DNA of 64,000 nucleotides from Natrinema caseinilyticum (lineage in GTDB: Archaea > Halobacteriota > Halobacteria > Halobacteriales > Natrialbaceae): positions 2,601,369 to 2,665,368 of the forward strand of contig NZ_CP100445.1 of NCBI RefSeq assembly GCF_024227435.1. The letters are read 5' to 3'. Position 1 is the stretch's first letter. Each line of letters opens with the position of its first letter. Position numbers and translations under genes: made by a program. The notes below the pieces were generated by a model, which made no database searches, was not told the origin of the DNA, and saw only the letters and a program-made list of their open reading frames with translations. Positions 26,003-33,783 of the stretch are shown piece after piece.

Positions 26003-27153
26003 GCGACCTCGATTTCGTCTCCGGAAGCAAACCGATCGGCATCGAGAGCGGCGAGGGGCCGTACCTCTACACCGCCGACGGGACGGAGTACCTCGACGCC
26101 GGCGCGAGCTACGCCTGCACGCCGCTGGGACACTCGCATCCGGCGGTCGTCGAGGCCGTTCAGGAACAGGTCGGCGAGTTGACGTTCGTCGACTCCTCGT
26201 ATCCCGTCCAGGCGCGCGAGGACGCCTACGCCGCGCTCGTCGCGGCCGCGCCCGACGGACTCGAGTCGGCCTGGTTCTGCAACTCCGGGACCGAGGCCAA
26301 CGAGGCTGCGCTGAAGTTCGCCCGGTCGGCGACCGGCGAGTCGAAGATCGTCGCCGCGACCCGCTCGTTCCACGGGCGGACGATGGGATCGCTCGCGGCG
26401 ACCTGGAAGGACAAGTACAAGAAGCCGTACGAACCCCTGGCAGGCGACGTGGAATTCGTCCCCTACGGCGACGGCGAGGAACTCGCTGCCGCCGTCGACG
26501 ACGAGACCGCGGCCGTGATCCTCGAGCCGATCCAGGGCGAAGGCGGGATCAACGTCCCGCCCGCGGGCTACCTCGAGACCGCCCGCGAGTGCACCGACGA
26601 GGCCGGCGCGGCGCTCGTCTTCGACGAGGTCCAGACCGGCATGGGCCGCACCGGCCGGATGTGGGCCTGCCAGAACGCGGGCGTCACGCCCGACGTGCTG
26701 ACGACGGCGAAGGGCCTTGGCAACGGCTTGCCCGTCGGCGCGGTCGCGGTGCGAGACTGGATCGCCGAGGGCGCGGCCTCGCACAACGCCACGTTCAGCG
26801 GCGGTCCCGTCGTCGCCGCGGCGGTCCACGCGACCGTCTCGACGCTGGTCGAAGAGGAGTGGCCCGCTCACGCCGCCGACATCGGCGACTACCTCGTCAC
26901 CGAACTCGAGGCGGCGCTCGGTGACAGCGTCCGCGAGGTCCGTGGCGACGGACTGCTCGTCGGCGTCGAGTTGAAACGCGGTGCGAACCGCGTCGCCCGC
27001 GATCTGGCGCTCGAACACCGGATCCTGGCGCTCCCCGCGGGCCGGACCGTGTTGCGCCTGTTGCCGCCGCTCGTGATCGGCGAGGCGGAGGCGGATCGAC
27101 TCGTGGACGCGCTGACCCAGATCCTCGCACCCGACGCCGACTCCGAATCATGA
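25999..27153 (+). CDS. argD: LysW-gamma-semialdehyde aminotransferase (ArgD/LysJ)
   Basis: A class III PLP aminotransferase of 384 residues that converts the carrier-bound semialdehyde to LysW-ornithine using glutamate. Motifs are FCNSGTEANEAALKFAR (PLP phosphate site), LVFDEVQTGMGRTG (PLP-stacking Asp) and TTAKGLGNGLPVGA with the PLP lysine (about 238). GTG start in a GTGA overlap with argB; the stop overlaps argE by four bases. Acetylornithine aminotransferases look very similar; the carrier-bound substrate is inferred from the operon. Confidence 0.93.
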   Translation: MSDLDFVSGSKPIGIESGEGPYLYTADGTEYLDAGASYACTPLGHSHPAVVEAVQEQVGELTFVDSSYPVQAREDAYAALVAAAPDGLESAWFCNSGTEANEAALKFARSATGESKIVAATRSFHGRTMGSLAATWKDKYKKPYEPLAGDVEFVPYGDGEELAAAVDDETAAVILEPIQGEGGINVPPAGYLETARECTDEAGAALVFDEVQTGMGRTGRMWACQNAGVTPDVLTTAKGLGNGLPVGAVAVRDWIAEGAASHNATFSGGPVVAAAVHATVSTLVEEEWPAHAADIGDYLVTELEAALGDSVREVRGDGLLVGVELKRGANRVARDLALEHRILALPAGRTVLRLLPPLVIGEAEADRLVDALTQILAPDADSES

Positions 27154-28259
27154 GCGCATCGATGGAAGACACCGCGGACGTCTCGCTCGAGGCGGCCCGC
27201 GAACTGCTGATCGATCTCGTCTCGACGCCCTCGCCCTCCGGCGAGGAAGACGAGGCCGCCCAGCGTCTCGTCGAGTTCTTCGACAGCTACGGCCGCGAGG
27301 CGCGGATCGACGAGGTCGGCAACGTCCGCGCACCCGCGGACGATGCCGTACTCCTGACCTCGCACGTCGATACCGTTCCCGGCCAGATTCCCGTCGACGT
27401 CGACGTCGCGGACGCTGCGGACGAGGAGGCGGAGATCGCCGCGGACGGCGAGGAGATCCTCTGGGGCCGCGGCAGCGTCGACGCGACCGGCCCGCTGGCG
27501 GCGATGGCCGTCGCGGCCGTCCGGACCGGCGTCTCGTTCGTCGGCGTCGTCCAGGAAGAGACGAGTTCCGCGGGCGCGCGCCACCTCGTGGCCGACCGCG
27601 AAGCCCAGCCGGGGGCCGTCGTCAACGGCGAACCCAGCGGCGCGACGGGTATCACGCTCGGCTATCGGGGCTTTCTCAACGGGACCTACGTCGCGACCAG
27701 CGAGTCCGGACACACGTCCCGGCCCGAGCCGAACGCCATCCAGCACGCGACGAACTGGTGGACGAGCGTCGAAGACGCGTTCGAACAGGACGAGTACACG
27801 CCCGTCTTCGAGCGCGTGACCGCCAAACCCGTCGCCATCGACGGCGGGATCAGCGACGACGGACTCTCCGTCGAGGCGACGCTCGAGGCGCAACTGCGCG
27901 TTCCGCCGTCGTTGGACGTCGAGACGGTTCGCGAGACGGCCGAGGCCGAACTCGAGATTGGCACGGTCTCCTGGGACGAACCGATCCCGCCGGTCATGGA
28001 GAGCCCGCGGACGGAAGTCGCCCGGGCCTTTCGGGCGGCGATCCGTGCCGAAGGCAGCGATCCGCGTCTCCTTCGCAAGACGGGGACCAGCGACATGAAC
28101 CTCTATGCCGACGCCTGGGACTGTCCGATGGTCACCTACGGCCCCGGCAACTCGGCGCTGGACCACGCGCCCGACGAACGGCTCTCGCTGCCGGAGTTCG
28201 ACCGGTCGGTCGCGGTCTTAGAGCGGGTCGCAACGACGCTCCGCGGAGGGGACGACTGA
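27150..28259 (+). CDS. argE: LysW-ornithine hydrolase (LysK/ArgE)
   Basis: This M20-family zinc hydrolase releases ornithine from LysW. Zinc motifs are TSHVDTVPG (about 72), RGSVDATGPLA (about 109) and EETSSAGARH (catalytic Glu, about 136). A length of 369 fits LysK. The start MSASMEDTADVS may really be the second Met (27162). Its TGA shares one base with the ATG of a 36-residue Arg-rich ORF, which in turn overlaps argF. Confidence 0.92.
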   Translation: MSASMEDTADVSLEAARELLIDLVSTPSPSGEEDEAAQRLVEFFDSYGREARIDEVGNVRAPADDAVLLTSHVDTVPGQIPVDVDVADAADEEAEIAADGEEILWGRGSVDATGPLAAMAVAAVRTGVSFVGVVQEETSSAGARHLVADREAQPGAVVNGEPSGATGITLGYRGFLNGTYVATSESGHTSRPEPNAIQHATNWWTSVEDAFEQDEYTPVFERVTAKPVAIDGGISDDGLSVEATLEAQLRVPPSLDVETVRETAEAELEIGTVSWDEPIPPVMESPRTEVARAFRAAIRAEGSDPRLLRKTGTSDMNLYADAWDCPMVTYGPGNSALDHAPDERLSLPEFDRSVAVLERVATTLRGGDD

Positions 28260-28369
28260 TGATCCCCGAAACGCGACCGCCGACAGCGCCACCGAGGCGA
28301 CCGCCTGCAACGGCACGACCGCGACCGCGGACAGCAGTACGGAGACAGACGAGCGGTGATCATCCATGA
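28259..28369 (+). CDS. Arg-rich 36-residue ORF coupled to argF
   Basis: ATG at 28259 overlaps the argE stop (TGATG), and TGA at 28367-28369 overlaps the argF ATG (ATGA). The product holds eight arginines in 36 residues (PPRRPP, ARPRPRT, VRRQ), using AGG and AGA as well as CGA and CGG. Perfect coupling on both sides suggests it is translated and feeds ribosomes to argF, which would make argF sensitive to arginyl-tRNA supply. But composition alone is weak evidence in GC-rich DNA, and the stretch could be plain spacer. Confidence 0.35.
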   Translation: MIPETRPPTAPPRRPPATARPRPRTAVRRQTSGDHP

Positions 28370-29286
28370 CGACCGATTCCGATCCACGACACTTCCTCGA
28401 CATCGACGACGTTTCGCGCGACGAACTGGCGACGATCCTCGAGCGGGCGAGCGAGTACAAACGCGCCCTGCGTGCGGGCGAGGACCACGCCGTCCTCGAG
28501 GATCGCACGCTCGGGATGATCTTTCAGAAGCCGAGTACGCGGACCCGCGTGTCGTTCGAAACGGGGATGACCCAGCTGGGCGGCCACGCCGTCTTTCTGG
28601 GCGAAGACGACATCCAACTGGGACGTGGCGAGCCGCTGAAAGACACCTCACGAACGCTTTCGCGGTACGTCGACGCGGTGATGGCCCGCGTGTTCAAACA
28701 CGAAAACATCGACGTGCTCGCGGAGTACTCGACGGTCCCGGTCGTCAACGGCCTCACCGACGACGCACACCCCTGTCAGACGCTCGCGGATCTGCTGACG
28801 ATCCGCGAACACGAAGACGGGTTCGCAGACGTCTCGGCGGCCTGGATCGGCGACGGCAACAACGTCGCCCAGTCGTTCGCGCTCGGTTGTGCGCTGACCG
28901 ACATCGATCTGACGGTTGCCACCCCCGAGGGATACGAAATCGACGACGCGGTCGTCGAGCGCGCTCGTGCCCTCGGCGGTGATCCGATGGTCACGACCGA
29001 TCCCGTCGAGGCGGTCACCGACGCCGACGTCATCTACACCGACGTCTGGATCAGTATGGGCCAGGAAGACGAACGCGACGTCCGCATGGCCAACTTCGAG
29101 GGATTCCAGGTCCGTTCGGAGCTACTCGAACACGCCCCCGAGGCATCCGTTATGCACTGCCTTCCGGCCCACCGCGGCGAGGAAATCACCGACGACGTCA
29201 TCGAGGGCGAGCGCTCGATCGTGTTCGATCAGGCGGAAAATCGCCTGCACGCCCAGAAAGCGCTGTTGAGTTGGCTGCTCGAGTAG
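28366..29286 (+). CDS. argF: Ornithine carbamoyltransferase
   Basis: It makes citrulline from ornithine and carbamoyl phosphate. The carbamoyl-phosphate motif FQKPSTRTRVSFE is at about 50-62 and the ornithine-binding HCLPAHRGEEI at about 263. DLLTI and HPCQTLADL are also conserved. At 306 residues it is a normal ArgF. As last gene of the operon it takes over the ornithine released by the LysW route and passes citrulline to ArgG. Confidence 0.96.
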   Translation: MTTDSDPRHFLDIDDVSRDELATILERASEYKRALRAGEDHAVLEDRTLGMIFQKPSTRTRVSFETGMTQLGGHAVFLGEDDIQLGRGEPLKDTSRTLSRYVDAVMARVFKHENIDVLAEYSTVPVVNGLTDDAHPCQTLADLLTIREHEDGFADVSAAWIGDGNNVAQSFALGCALTDIDLTVATPEGYEIDDAVVERARALGGDPMVTTDPVEAVTDADVIYTDVWISMGQEDERDVRMANFEGFQVRSELLEHAPEASVMHCLPAHRGEEITDDVIEGERSIVFDQAENRLHAQKALLSWLLE

Positions 29287-29470
29287 CATCGGCACGCGAG
29301 TAACGCCCGCGGCCAACACGCCTGCCCGGCCGAGGAACGGGCCGTCGCGTAACCCCGTTCGCACACGGACGGTCCCGTTTGCGGGCCGCTCGAGCGCCGA
29401 TTATTCCGTCGTTAAACTCCTGTGTCGATCGAACGGCGACGTCACGTTCGTCGTGAACTATCTGCTGTCG

Positions 29471-29478
29471 TTATAGTA
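29471..29478 (+). promoter_or_regulatory. TATA box of 25-residue membrane peptide
   Basis: TTATAGTA is centred about 29 bp before the ATG at 29504, at leaderless spacing. No other gene start follows in this direction for over 800 bp, so the box supports expression of the tiny ORF. Confidence 0.5.
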
Positions 29479-29503
29479 TCGCCGACCGACGTGTCGGGTA
29501 GCC

Positions 29504-29581
29504 ATGTCGTTCAGACTGCTGCTCGCCACGCTGCTCGTGGTGCTGGGACCGGTGGCCCTGGTCGTGCTGTACGTGCTGTGA
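29504..29581 (+). CDS. 25-residue single-helix membrane microprotein
   Basis: The ORF encodes MSFRLLLATLLVVLGPVALV and ends in VLYVL, a basic first turn followed by one uninterrupted hydrophobic helix with a central Gly-Pro. The codons are GC-ending and leucine is always CTG or CTC, as in highly used haloarchaeal genes. A good TATA box lies at 29471-29478. It may be a membrane-inserted regulator of a partner protein, but no function can be read. Confidence 0.55.
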   Translation: MSFRLLLATLLVVLGPVALVVLYVL

Positions 29582-29651
29582 CGGAGGATAGACCGGGGTA
29601 CCGACGACTGACTAACGGGTAACGGAGGACGACCCGTTCTGCGGAGTCGCC

Positions 29652-30125
29652 TCAGACGCGCTCGAGCATCGCGTACGTGACGCCGAGGACGAGTCCGTAG
29701 GCCGCGTGCCCGACGAGACTTTCGACGGCGATGTTGGGGACGGCCGGTGCCATCTCGAACCCGACCGCGGAGAGCCAGATCGGCATGACGACGGCGGCGA
29801 GGACCGCCCAGACGACGAGTCCGTACGCGATCCCGAGGATTCCGCCGGTCGCGAGGCCGATATCGGTCCGACCGGTCGCGACGAGCACCGCCGCGAAGAC
29901 GACGCCGATTACCGCTCCGTGAGCCACGTGCACGAGCATTCCAACGAAGCCGCCCTCGAGGCCGTACAGCGCCGGTATCGCGCCCTCGAGTACCTCCGGC
30001 GTCAGTATCGCCATCATCGCGCCGAACACGATGGCACCGGCGATACCGCCGACGGTGCCCGCCTGCCACGGTTCGAGTGGGGTTCCAGTTCGTTCGATCA
30101 TTCGCGTTGCCGTTCTCGATGCCAT
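29652..30125 (-). CDS. Multi-pass membrane protein (DUF6789-like)
   Basis: With the ATG at 30125 the product is about 157 residues and holds four hydrophobic helices (about 20-45, 55-80, 88-112 and 128-155). WQAGTVGGIAGAIVFG and VGHAAYGLVLG resemble a haloarchaeal family of small four-helix membrane proteins; the DUF number is a guess. The frame stays open for 60 codons upstream but that part is basic and not coding-like. Function unknown. Confidence 0.65.
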   Translation of the reverse strand: MASRTATRMIERTGTPLEPWQAGTVGGIAGAIVFGAMMAILTPEVLEGAIPALYGLEGGFVGMLVHVAHGAVIGVVFAAVLVATGRTDIGLATGGILGIAYGLVVWAVLAAVVMPIWLSAVGFEMAPAVPNIAVESLVGHAAYGLVLGVTYAMLERV

Positions 30126-30313
30126 GCACTGTCGTACCACACCCGGGCGTGTATCGATATCTCGGTCGGGCACCGCCCGCACACATCCATTTTTATCGGC
30201 CGGTTCGACTGTTCTCGGCTCCGCTCCGCGGTGCCTGCCGGCCGCGGCCGGCGACGACCGGGCGGACGTACCGACGCCAACCTTCTTTGAATCGGCGCAC
30301 CCACTCACACCCG

Positions 30314-30562
30314 ATGCCGAAGCCCCTCCGCATCTCGGCGGGCGAACTCGAAACGGACGCGATTATGGAAGCCATCCAGGACGGCCGGCGGGTCGTGATT
30401 ACGATCACGGCGGTCCGAACCGAGTACGAAGTGACGTTGCGATACGACGGGTCGATCTACTACTGCGACACGCCGACGCGGCTCCACCGACACGAGAACG
30501 AGCGGGAGATGCGGGCCTGTATCCGGAAGATGGGGTATGCGACGGAAGCCGACGGTGACTGA
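30314..30562 (+). CDS. Conserved small haloarchaeal protein
   Basis: The 82-residue protein (MPKPLRISAGELETDAIMEA and on) has the look of a compact alpha/beta domain with a central RYDGSIYYCDTPTRLH segment and a C-terminal REMRACIRKMGYA helix. I know related haloarchaeal proteins but no function. The start at 30314 follows a short spacer after the divergent membrane protein; the upstream frame is not coding-like. Confidence 0.65.
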   Translation: MPKPLRISAGELETDAIMEAIQDGRRVVITITAVRTEYEVTLRYDGSIYYCDTPTRLHRHENEREMRACIRKMGYATEADGD

Positions 30563-30628
30563 CGCCGGAGCGACTCAGCGGTCCGACCGACAGCACCGCT
30601 TTTGACCCTCTCGTGCGTATCCGTCGGT

Positions 30629-31012
30629 ATGACCGGTTCCCCGCAGCACCGCCTCGGAGAACTGATGGAGCAATCGAACCCGCCGTTCGAGGAGGTGATG
30701 AGTTGCGTCTTCGGCATCGAGAGCCACGAAACACGGACGTATCTCGCGTTGTGCGACCAACCCGGGAGCACGATCGACGAACTGGCCGCGACGCTCGAGC
30801 GCGACCGAAGCACGGTGAATCGCTCGCTCTCGACGTTGCACGATCGCGGGCTGGCTCGACGGAATCGACGACTGCTCGACGGTGGCGGCTACGTCTACCA
30901 GTACACCGCGATCGCGCTTCCGGAGGCGAAAGCACTGTTACACGAGGCCCTGGACGCCTGGACGGCCACGGTTCACGACGTGATCGAGGGATTCGACGGC
31001 GGAACGGAGTGA
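30629..31012 (+). CDS. TrmB/winged-helix transcriptional regulator
   Basis: The 127-residue protein is mostly one winged helix: FGIESHETRTYLALCDQPGS and then DELAATLERDRSTVNRSLSTL as the recognition helix, with GLARRNRRLLDGGGYVYQYT as the wing. This is the TrmB-like N-terminal domain without the sugar-binding part. It is placed 57 bp before threonine synthase on the same strand, but nothing shows that it controls it. Confidence 0.8.
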   Translation: MTGSPQHRLGELMEQSNPPFEEVMSCVFGIESHETRTYLALCDQPGSTIDELAATLERDRSTVNRSLSTLHDRGLARRNRRLLDGGGYVYQYTAIALPEAKALLHEALDAWTATVHDVIEGFDGGTE

Positions 31013-31069
31013 CCGACGCCACACCCGAATCCACTCACTTTTTCTCCCTCGCCACCTTCACGACTGACA

Positions 31070-32329
31070 ATGAGTCTCAGCCTCTCCGCTGATCAACCGG
31101 ACGTGCCCGCCGATGCAGACGAGGGCGTCTGGCTCGAGTGCATCGAGTGTGGCGAGACGTTCGCACCCTTCGCGGACGTTCGGTACACCTGTGACGACTG
31201 CGACGGCCTTCTCGAGGTTCGATACGCCGATCTACCGACGTTCGACGACTTCGAGGGCGAGGGCGTCTGGCGCTACGCGGACGCGCTTCCGTTCGACGAC
31301 GGCGTCTCGATTCAGGAGGGCGCCACGCCGCTGTACGAGGTGCCCCGTCTCGAGGACGACGTCGGCGTCGAGGCCCTGCGGATCAAACACGAGGGAATGA
31401 ACCCGACGGGATCGTTCAAGGATCGCGGCATGACCGTCGGCGTCAGGGTCGCGACGGAACTCGGCGTCGGCCGGCTGGCCTGTGCGTCGACAGGTAACAC
31501 CAGCGCGGCCCTGGCCGCCTACGGCTCCCGCGGCGGGATGGAGACGCTCGTCCTCCTTCCGGCGGGGAAAGTCGCCGCGGGCAAGATCGCTCAGGCGAGC
31601 CTCCACGGCGCGCGCATTCTCGAGGTCGACGGCAACTTCGACGCCTGCCTCGACATCGTCCAGGAACTCGCGAGGCAGGGTGAAGCCTACCTGCTGAACT
31701 CGCTCAACCCCTTCCGCCTCGAGGGACAGAAGACGATCGGCCTCGAGATTCTCGAGGGATTTCTGTCGGATTACGGCACCGTCCCCGATCGGATCGTGCT
31801 CCCGGTCGGAAACGCGGGCAACACGTCGGCGTTGTACAAGGCGTTTCGCGAACTCGTCCAGGCGGGCGAACTCGACGAGAGCGACGTGCCGAAACTGACC
31901 GGCGTCCAGGCCGAGGGCGCCGCGCCGATGGTCGAGGCCATCCAGAACGGTGCCGACGAGGTCCGCCGCTGGGACGACGTCGAGACGCGCGCGACCGCGA
32001 TCCGGATCGGCAACCCGGTCAACGCGCCGAAGGCCCTGCCCGGCATCCGCGAGACCGACGGCACCGCGGTCTCGGTCTCCGACGAACGAATCACCGAGGC
32101 CCAACGCGACCTCGCGAGCGAGGGGATCGGCGTCGAGCCCGCTTCTGCGGCCTCGGTCGCCGGACTGCGAAAACTCCGCGCCGAGGGTATCGTCGCCGAC
32201 GACGAGCGCGTCGCCTGTCTCACGACCGGCCACTTGCTCAAAGACCCCGACGCCGCGGCGGCCGCCGGTCGCGATTCCGAACCCGTTCCGGCCGACACCG
32301 ATGGCGTCCTCGAGTACCTCCGAGAGTGA
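31070..32329 (+). CDS. thrC: Threonine synthase
   Basis: It converts O-phosphohomoserine to threonine with PLP. The N-terminus holds a zinc ribbon (CIECGETF and YTCDDCDG, about 23-46), then the fold type II PLP domain with the lysine in PTGSFKDRGMTVG (about 115) and the phosphate loop GNAGNTSALY (about 245). At 419 residues it is of the archaeal type. The threonine aldolase that degrades threonine lies 19 kb upstream. Confidence 0.93.
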   Translation: MSLSLSADQPDVPADADEGVWLECIECGETFAPFADVRYTCDDCDGLLEVRYADLPTFDDFEGEGVWRYADALPFDDGVSIQEGATPLYEVPRLEDDVGVEALRIKHEGMNPTGSFKDRGMTVGVRVATELGVGRLACASTGNTSAALAAYGSRGGMETLVLLPAGKVAAGKIAQASLHGARILEVDGNFDACLDIVQELARQGEAYLLNSLNPFRLEGQKTIGLEILEGFLSDYGTVPDRIVLPVGNAGNTSALYKAFRELVQAGELDESDVPKLTGVQAEGAAPMVEAIQNGADEVRRWDDVETRATAIRIGNPVNAPKALPGIRETDGTAVSVSDERITEAQRDLASEGIGVEPASAASVAGLRKLRAEGIVADDERVACLTTGHLLKDPDAAAAAGRDSEPVPADTDGVLEYLRE

Positions 32330-32419
32330 CGTCGGCCGGTCGCGCAACCGCCGTCGGAGACGTCTGACGCTCGACTGACTTACCTTTTTCCGGGGGAACG
32401 TGGTAGCCGACGACGAGCC

Positions 32420-32788
32420 ATGTCCGCCGAGCAACGAGGTCCCGACTTCACTACCCCCGCTGACGAACGGATTCGAACCCGTGACCCGGATCCGACCACC
32501 GATTCGCGATCGCTCGACGCCAGTCCGCTACACCGGTCTGCCGGCGACTCGAGTTCCACCGAACCCTCGCTTTCGTATCAGATCGAACGGACGCAACTCC
32601 GAGCCCGCATCGCCGTACTCGAGCACGCGCTTCGGACGAGCGAGGACCGCCGACAGGCCGTGATCGAGCAGTACGAACGTCTCCTGGCGGACCGCGACGA
32701 CGCGAACGACCGACAGTCGCTCTCCGAGCCACCGACTCGCTCGCGCTCGTACCTGACACGGCTCATCGACCGAATTAGATCCCGCTAA
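32420..32788 (+). CDS. Hypothetical protein with coiled coil
   Basis: The first 50 residues are disordered and rich in Pro, Thr, Arg and Ser; residues 50-95 form a predicted coiled coil (QIERTQLRARIAVLEHALRT and on), and the end is basic. No membrane segment or domain is recognised. Haloarchaea carry many such short coiled-coil proteins. It precedes the TFB gene by 92 bp. Confidence 0.6.
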   Translation: MSAEQRGPDFTTPADERIRTRDPDPTTDSRSLDASPLHRSAGDSSSTEPSLSYQIERTQLRARIAVLEHALRTSEDRRQAVIEQYERLLADRDDANDRQSLSEPPTRSRSYLTRLIDRIRSR

Positions 32789-32880
32789 TCCAGGAGGCGT
32801 TCTCCCGCGCGTTCTTTCATATTTTCCAACACTTTAAATACCAGGACGGGGCATCTGATTATAAGGAGAAACAATAACTA

Positions 32881-33780
32881 ATGGCAGAGACCGATTCGTC
32901 TGCGGTTTGCCCCGAATGCGATGGCAGATTACGGAGAAGGGGTACTGAAATCATCTGTGAGGAATGCGGACTCGTCGTCGCCGAAGATGCGATCGATCGC
33001 GGGCCCGAGTGGCGGTCGTTCGACGACGACGAAACCGATCGACGACGGACCGGGGCGCCGCTGACCCGCTCGAGACACGATCGAGGCCTGTCGACGGAGA
33101 TCGGATTCGGTTCGGGCTCACGGGCGGGGTACAGCTCTCGAGTGACCGGCCGAAAGCGGCGTCAGATCGCGCGATTGCGCCGCGAACACACCCGTGCCCG
33201 GATCGCGTCCAAGGCCGATCGGAATCAGGTCTACGGATTCACGGAAATCAGGCGCGTAACCGCCTTGCTGTCCCTCCCCGATTCGGCGCGAGAACAGGCG
33301 TGCGCCCTTTTCGAATCCGCCCAGACGGAAGGACTCTTCCACGGCCGTTCGCTCGAGGGGTTCGCTGCTGCCGCCGTCTACGCGATCTGCCGAACGCGCT
33401 CGATCGCCCGGACGACCGACGAAATTGCGGCCGTCGCACGCGCCGACCGCGACGAACTCACCGTCGCCTACAACGCGTTGAACCGAGAACTCGGCCTCCC
33501 GACGGGACCGATCGACCCCGCGCAGTATCTCCCGCGGTACGCCTCGAAACTCGATCTCGGGCCGCCCGTCGAACGCCGCGCACGCGAGTATCTCGACGCG
33601 CTGCTCGAGGCGGGGACGGTCGGCGGCCGTAATCCGAGCGGCGTCGCCGCGGCCTGTCTCTACAAAGCCGCCGGCGAATACGACGACTGGCCGTCGGTGA
33701 CCCAGGCCGCGGCGGCAGACGTCGCCGACGTCGCATCGGTGACGATCCGATCTACGGTCTCCGAAATCGACTCCCTGTGA
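32881..33780 (+). CDS. tfb: Transcription initiation factor IIB (TFB)
   Basis: TFB bridges TBP and RNA polymerase at promoters. The zinc ribbon has CPECDGRLRR and ICEECGLVV (residues 10-37). A B-reader region follows with GPEWRSFDDDE, and two cyclin-like repeats lie at about 100-195 and 200-299. At 299 residues it is slightly shorter than the usual 310-330. Haloarchaea encode several TFBs with different promoter preferences; which paralogue this is cannot be told. An AT-rich promoter with TTTAAATA lies at 32832-32839. Only 3 bp separate it from the convergent MCM gene. Confidence 0.93.
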   Translation: MAETDSSAVCPECDGRLRRRGTEIICEECGLVVAEDAIDRGPEWRSFDDDETDRRRTGAPLTRSRHDRGLSTEIGFGSGSRAGYSSRVTGRKRRQIARLRREHTRARIASKADRNQVYGFTEIRRVTALLSLPDSAREQACALFESAQTEGLFHGRSLEGFAAAAVYAICRTRSIARTTDEIAAVARADRDELTVAYNALNRELGLPTGPIDPAQYLPRYASKLDLGPPVERRAREYLDALLEAGTVGGRNPSGVAAACLYKAAGEYDDWPSVTQAAAADVADVASVTIRSTVSEIDSL

Positions 33781-33783
33781 GCG

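Noticed and set aside
30602-31092. Very Arg-rich frames on the strand of real genes
   Set aside because: CGN-rich shadows are everywhere in this GC-rich DNA. I kept Arg-rich mini-ORFs only where a promoter or stop/start coupling gave independent support.
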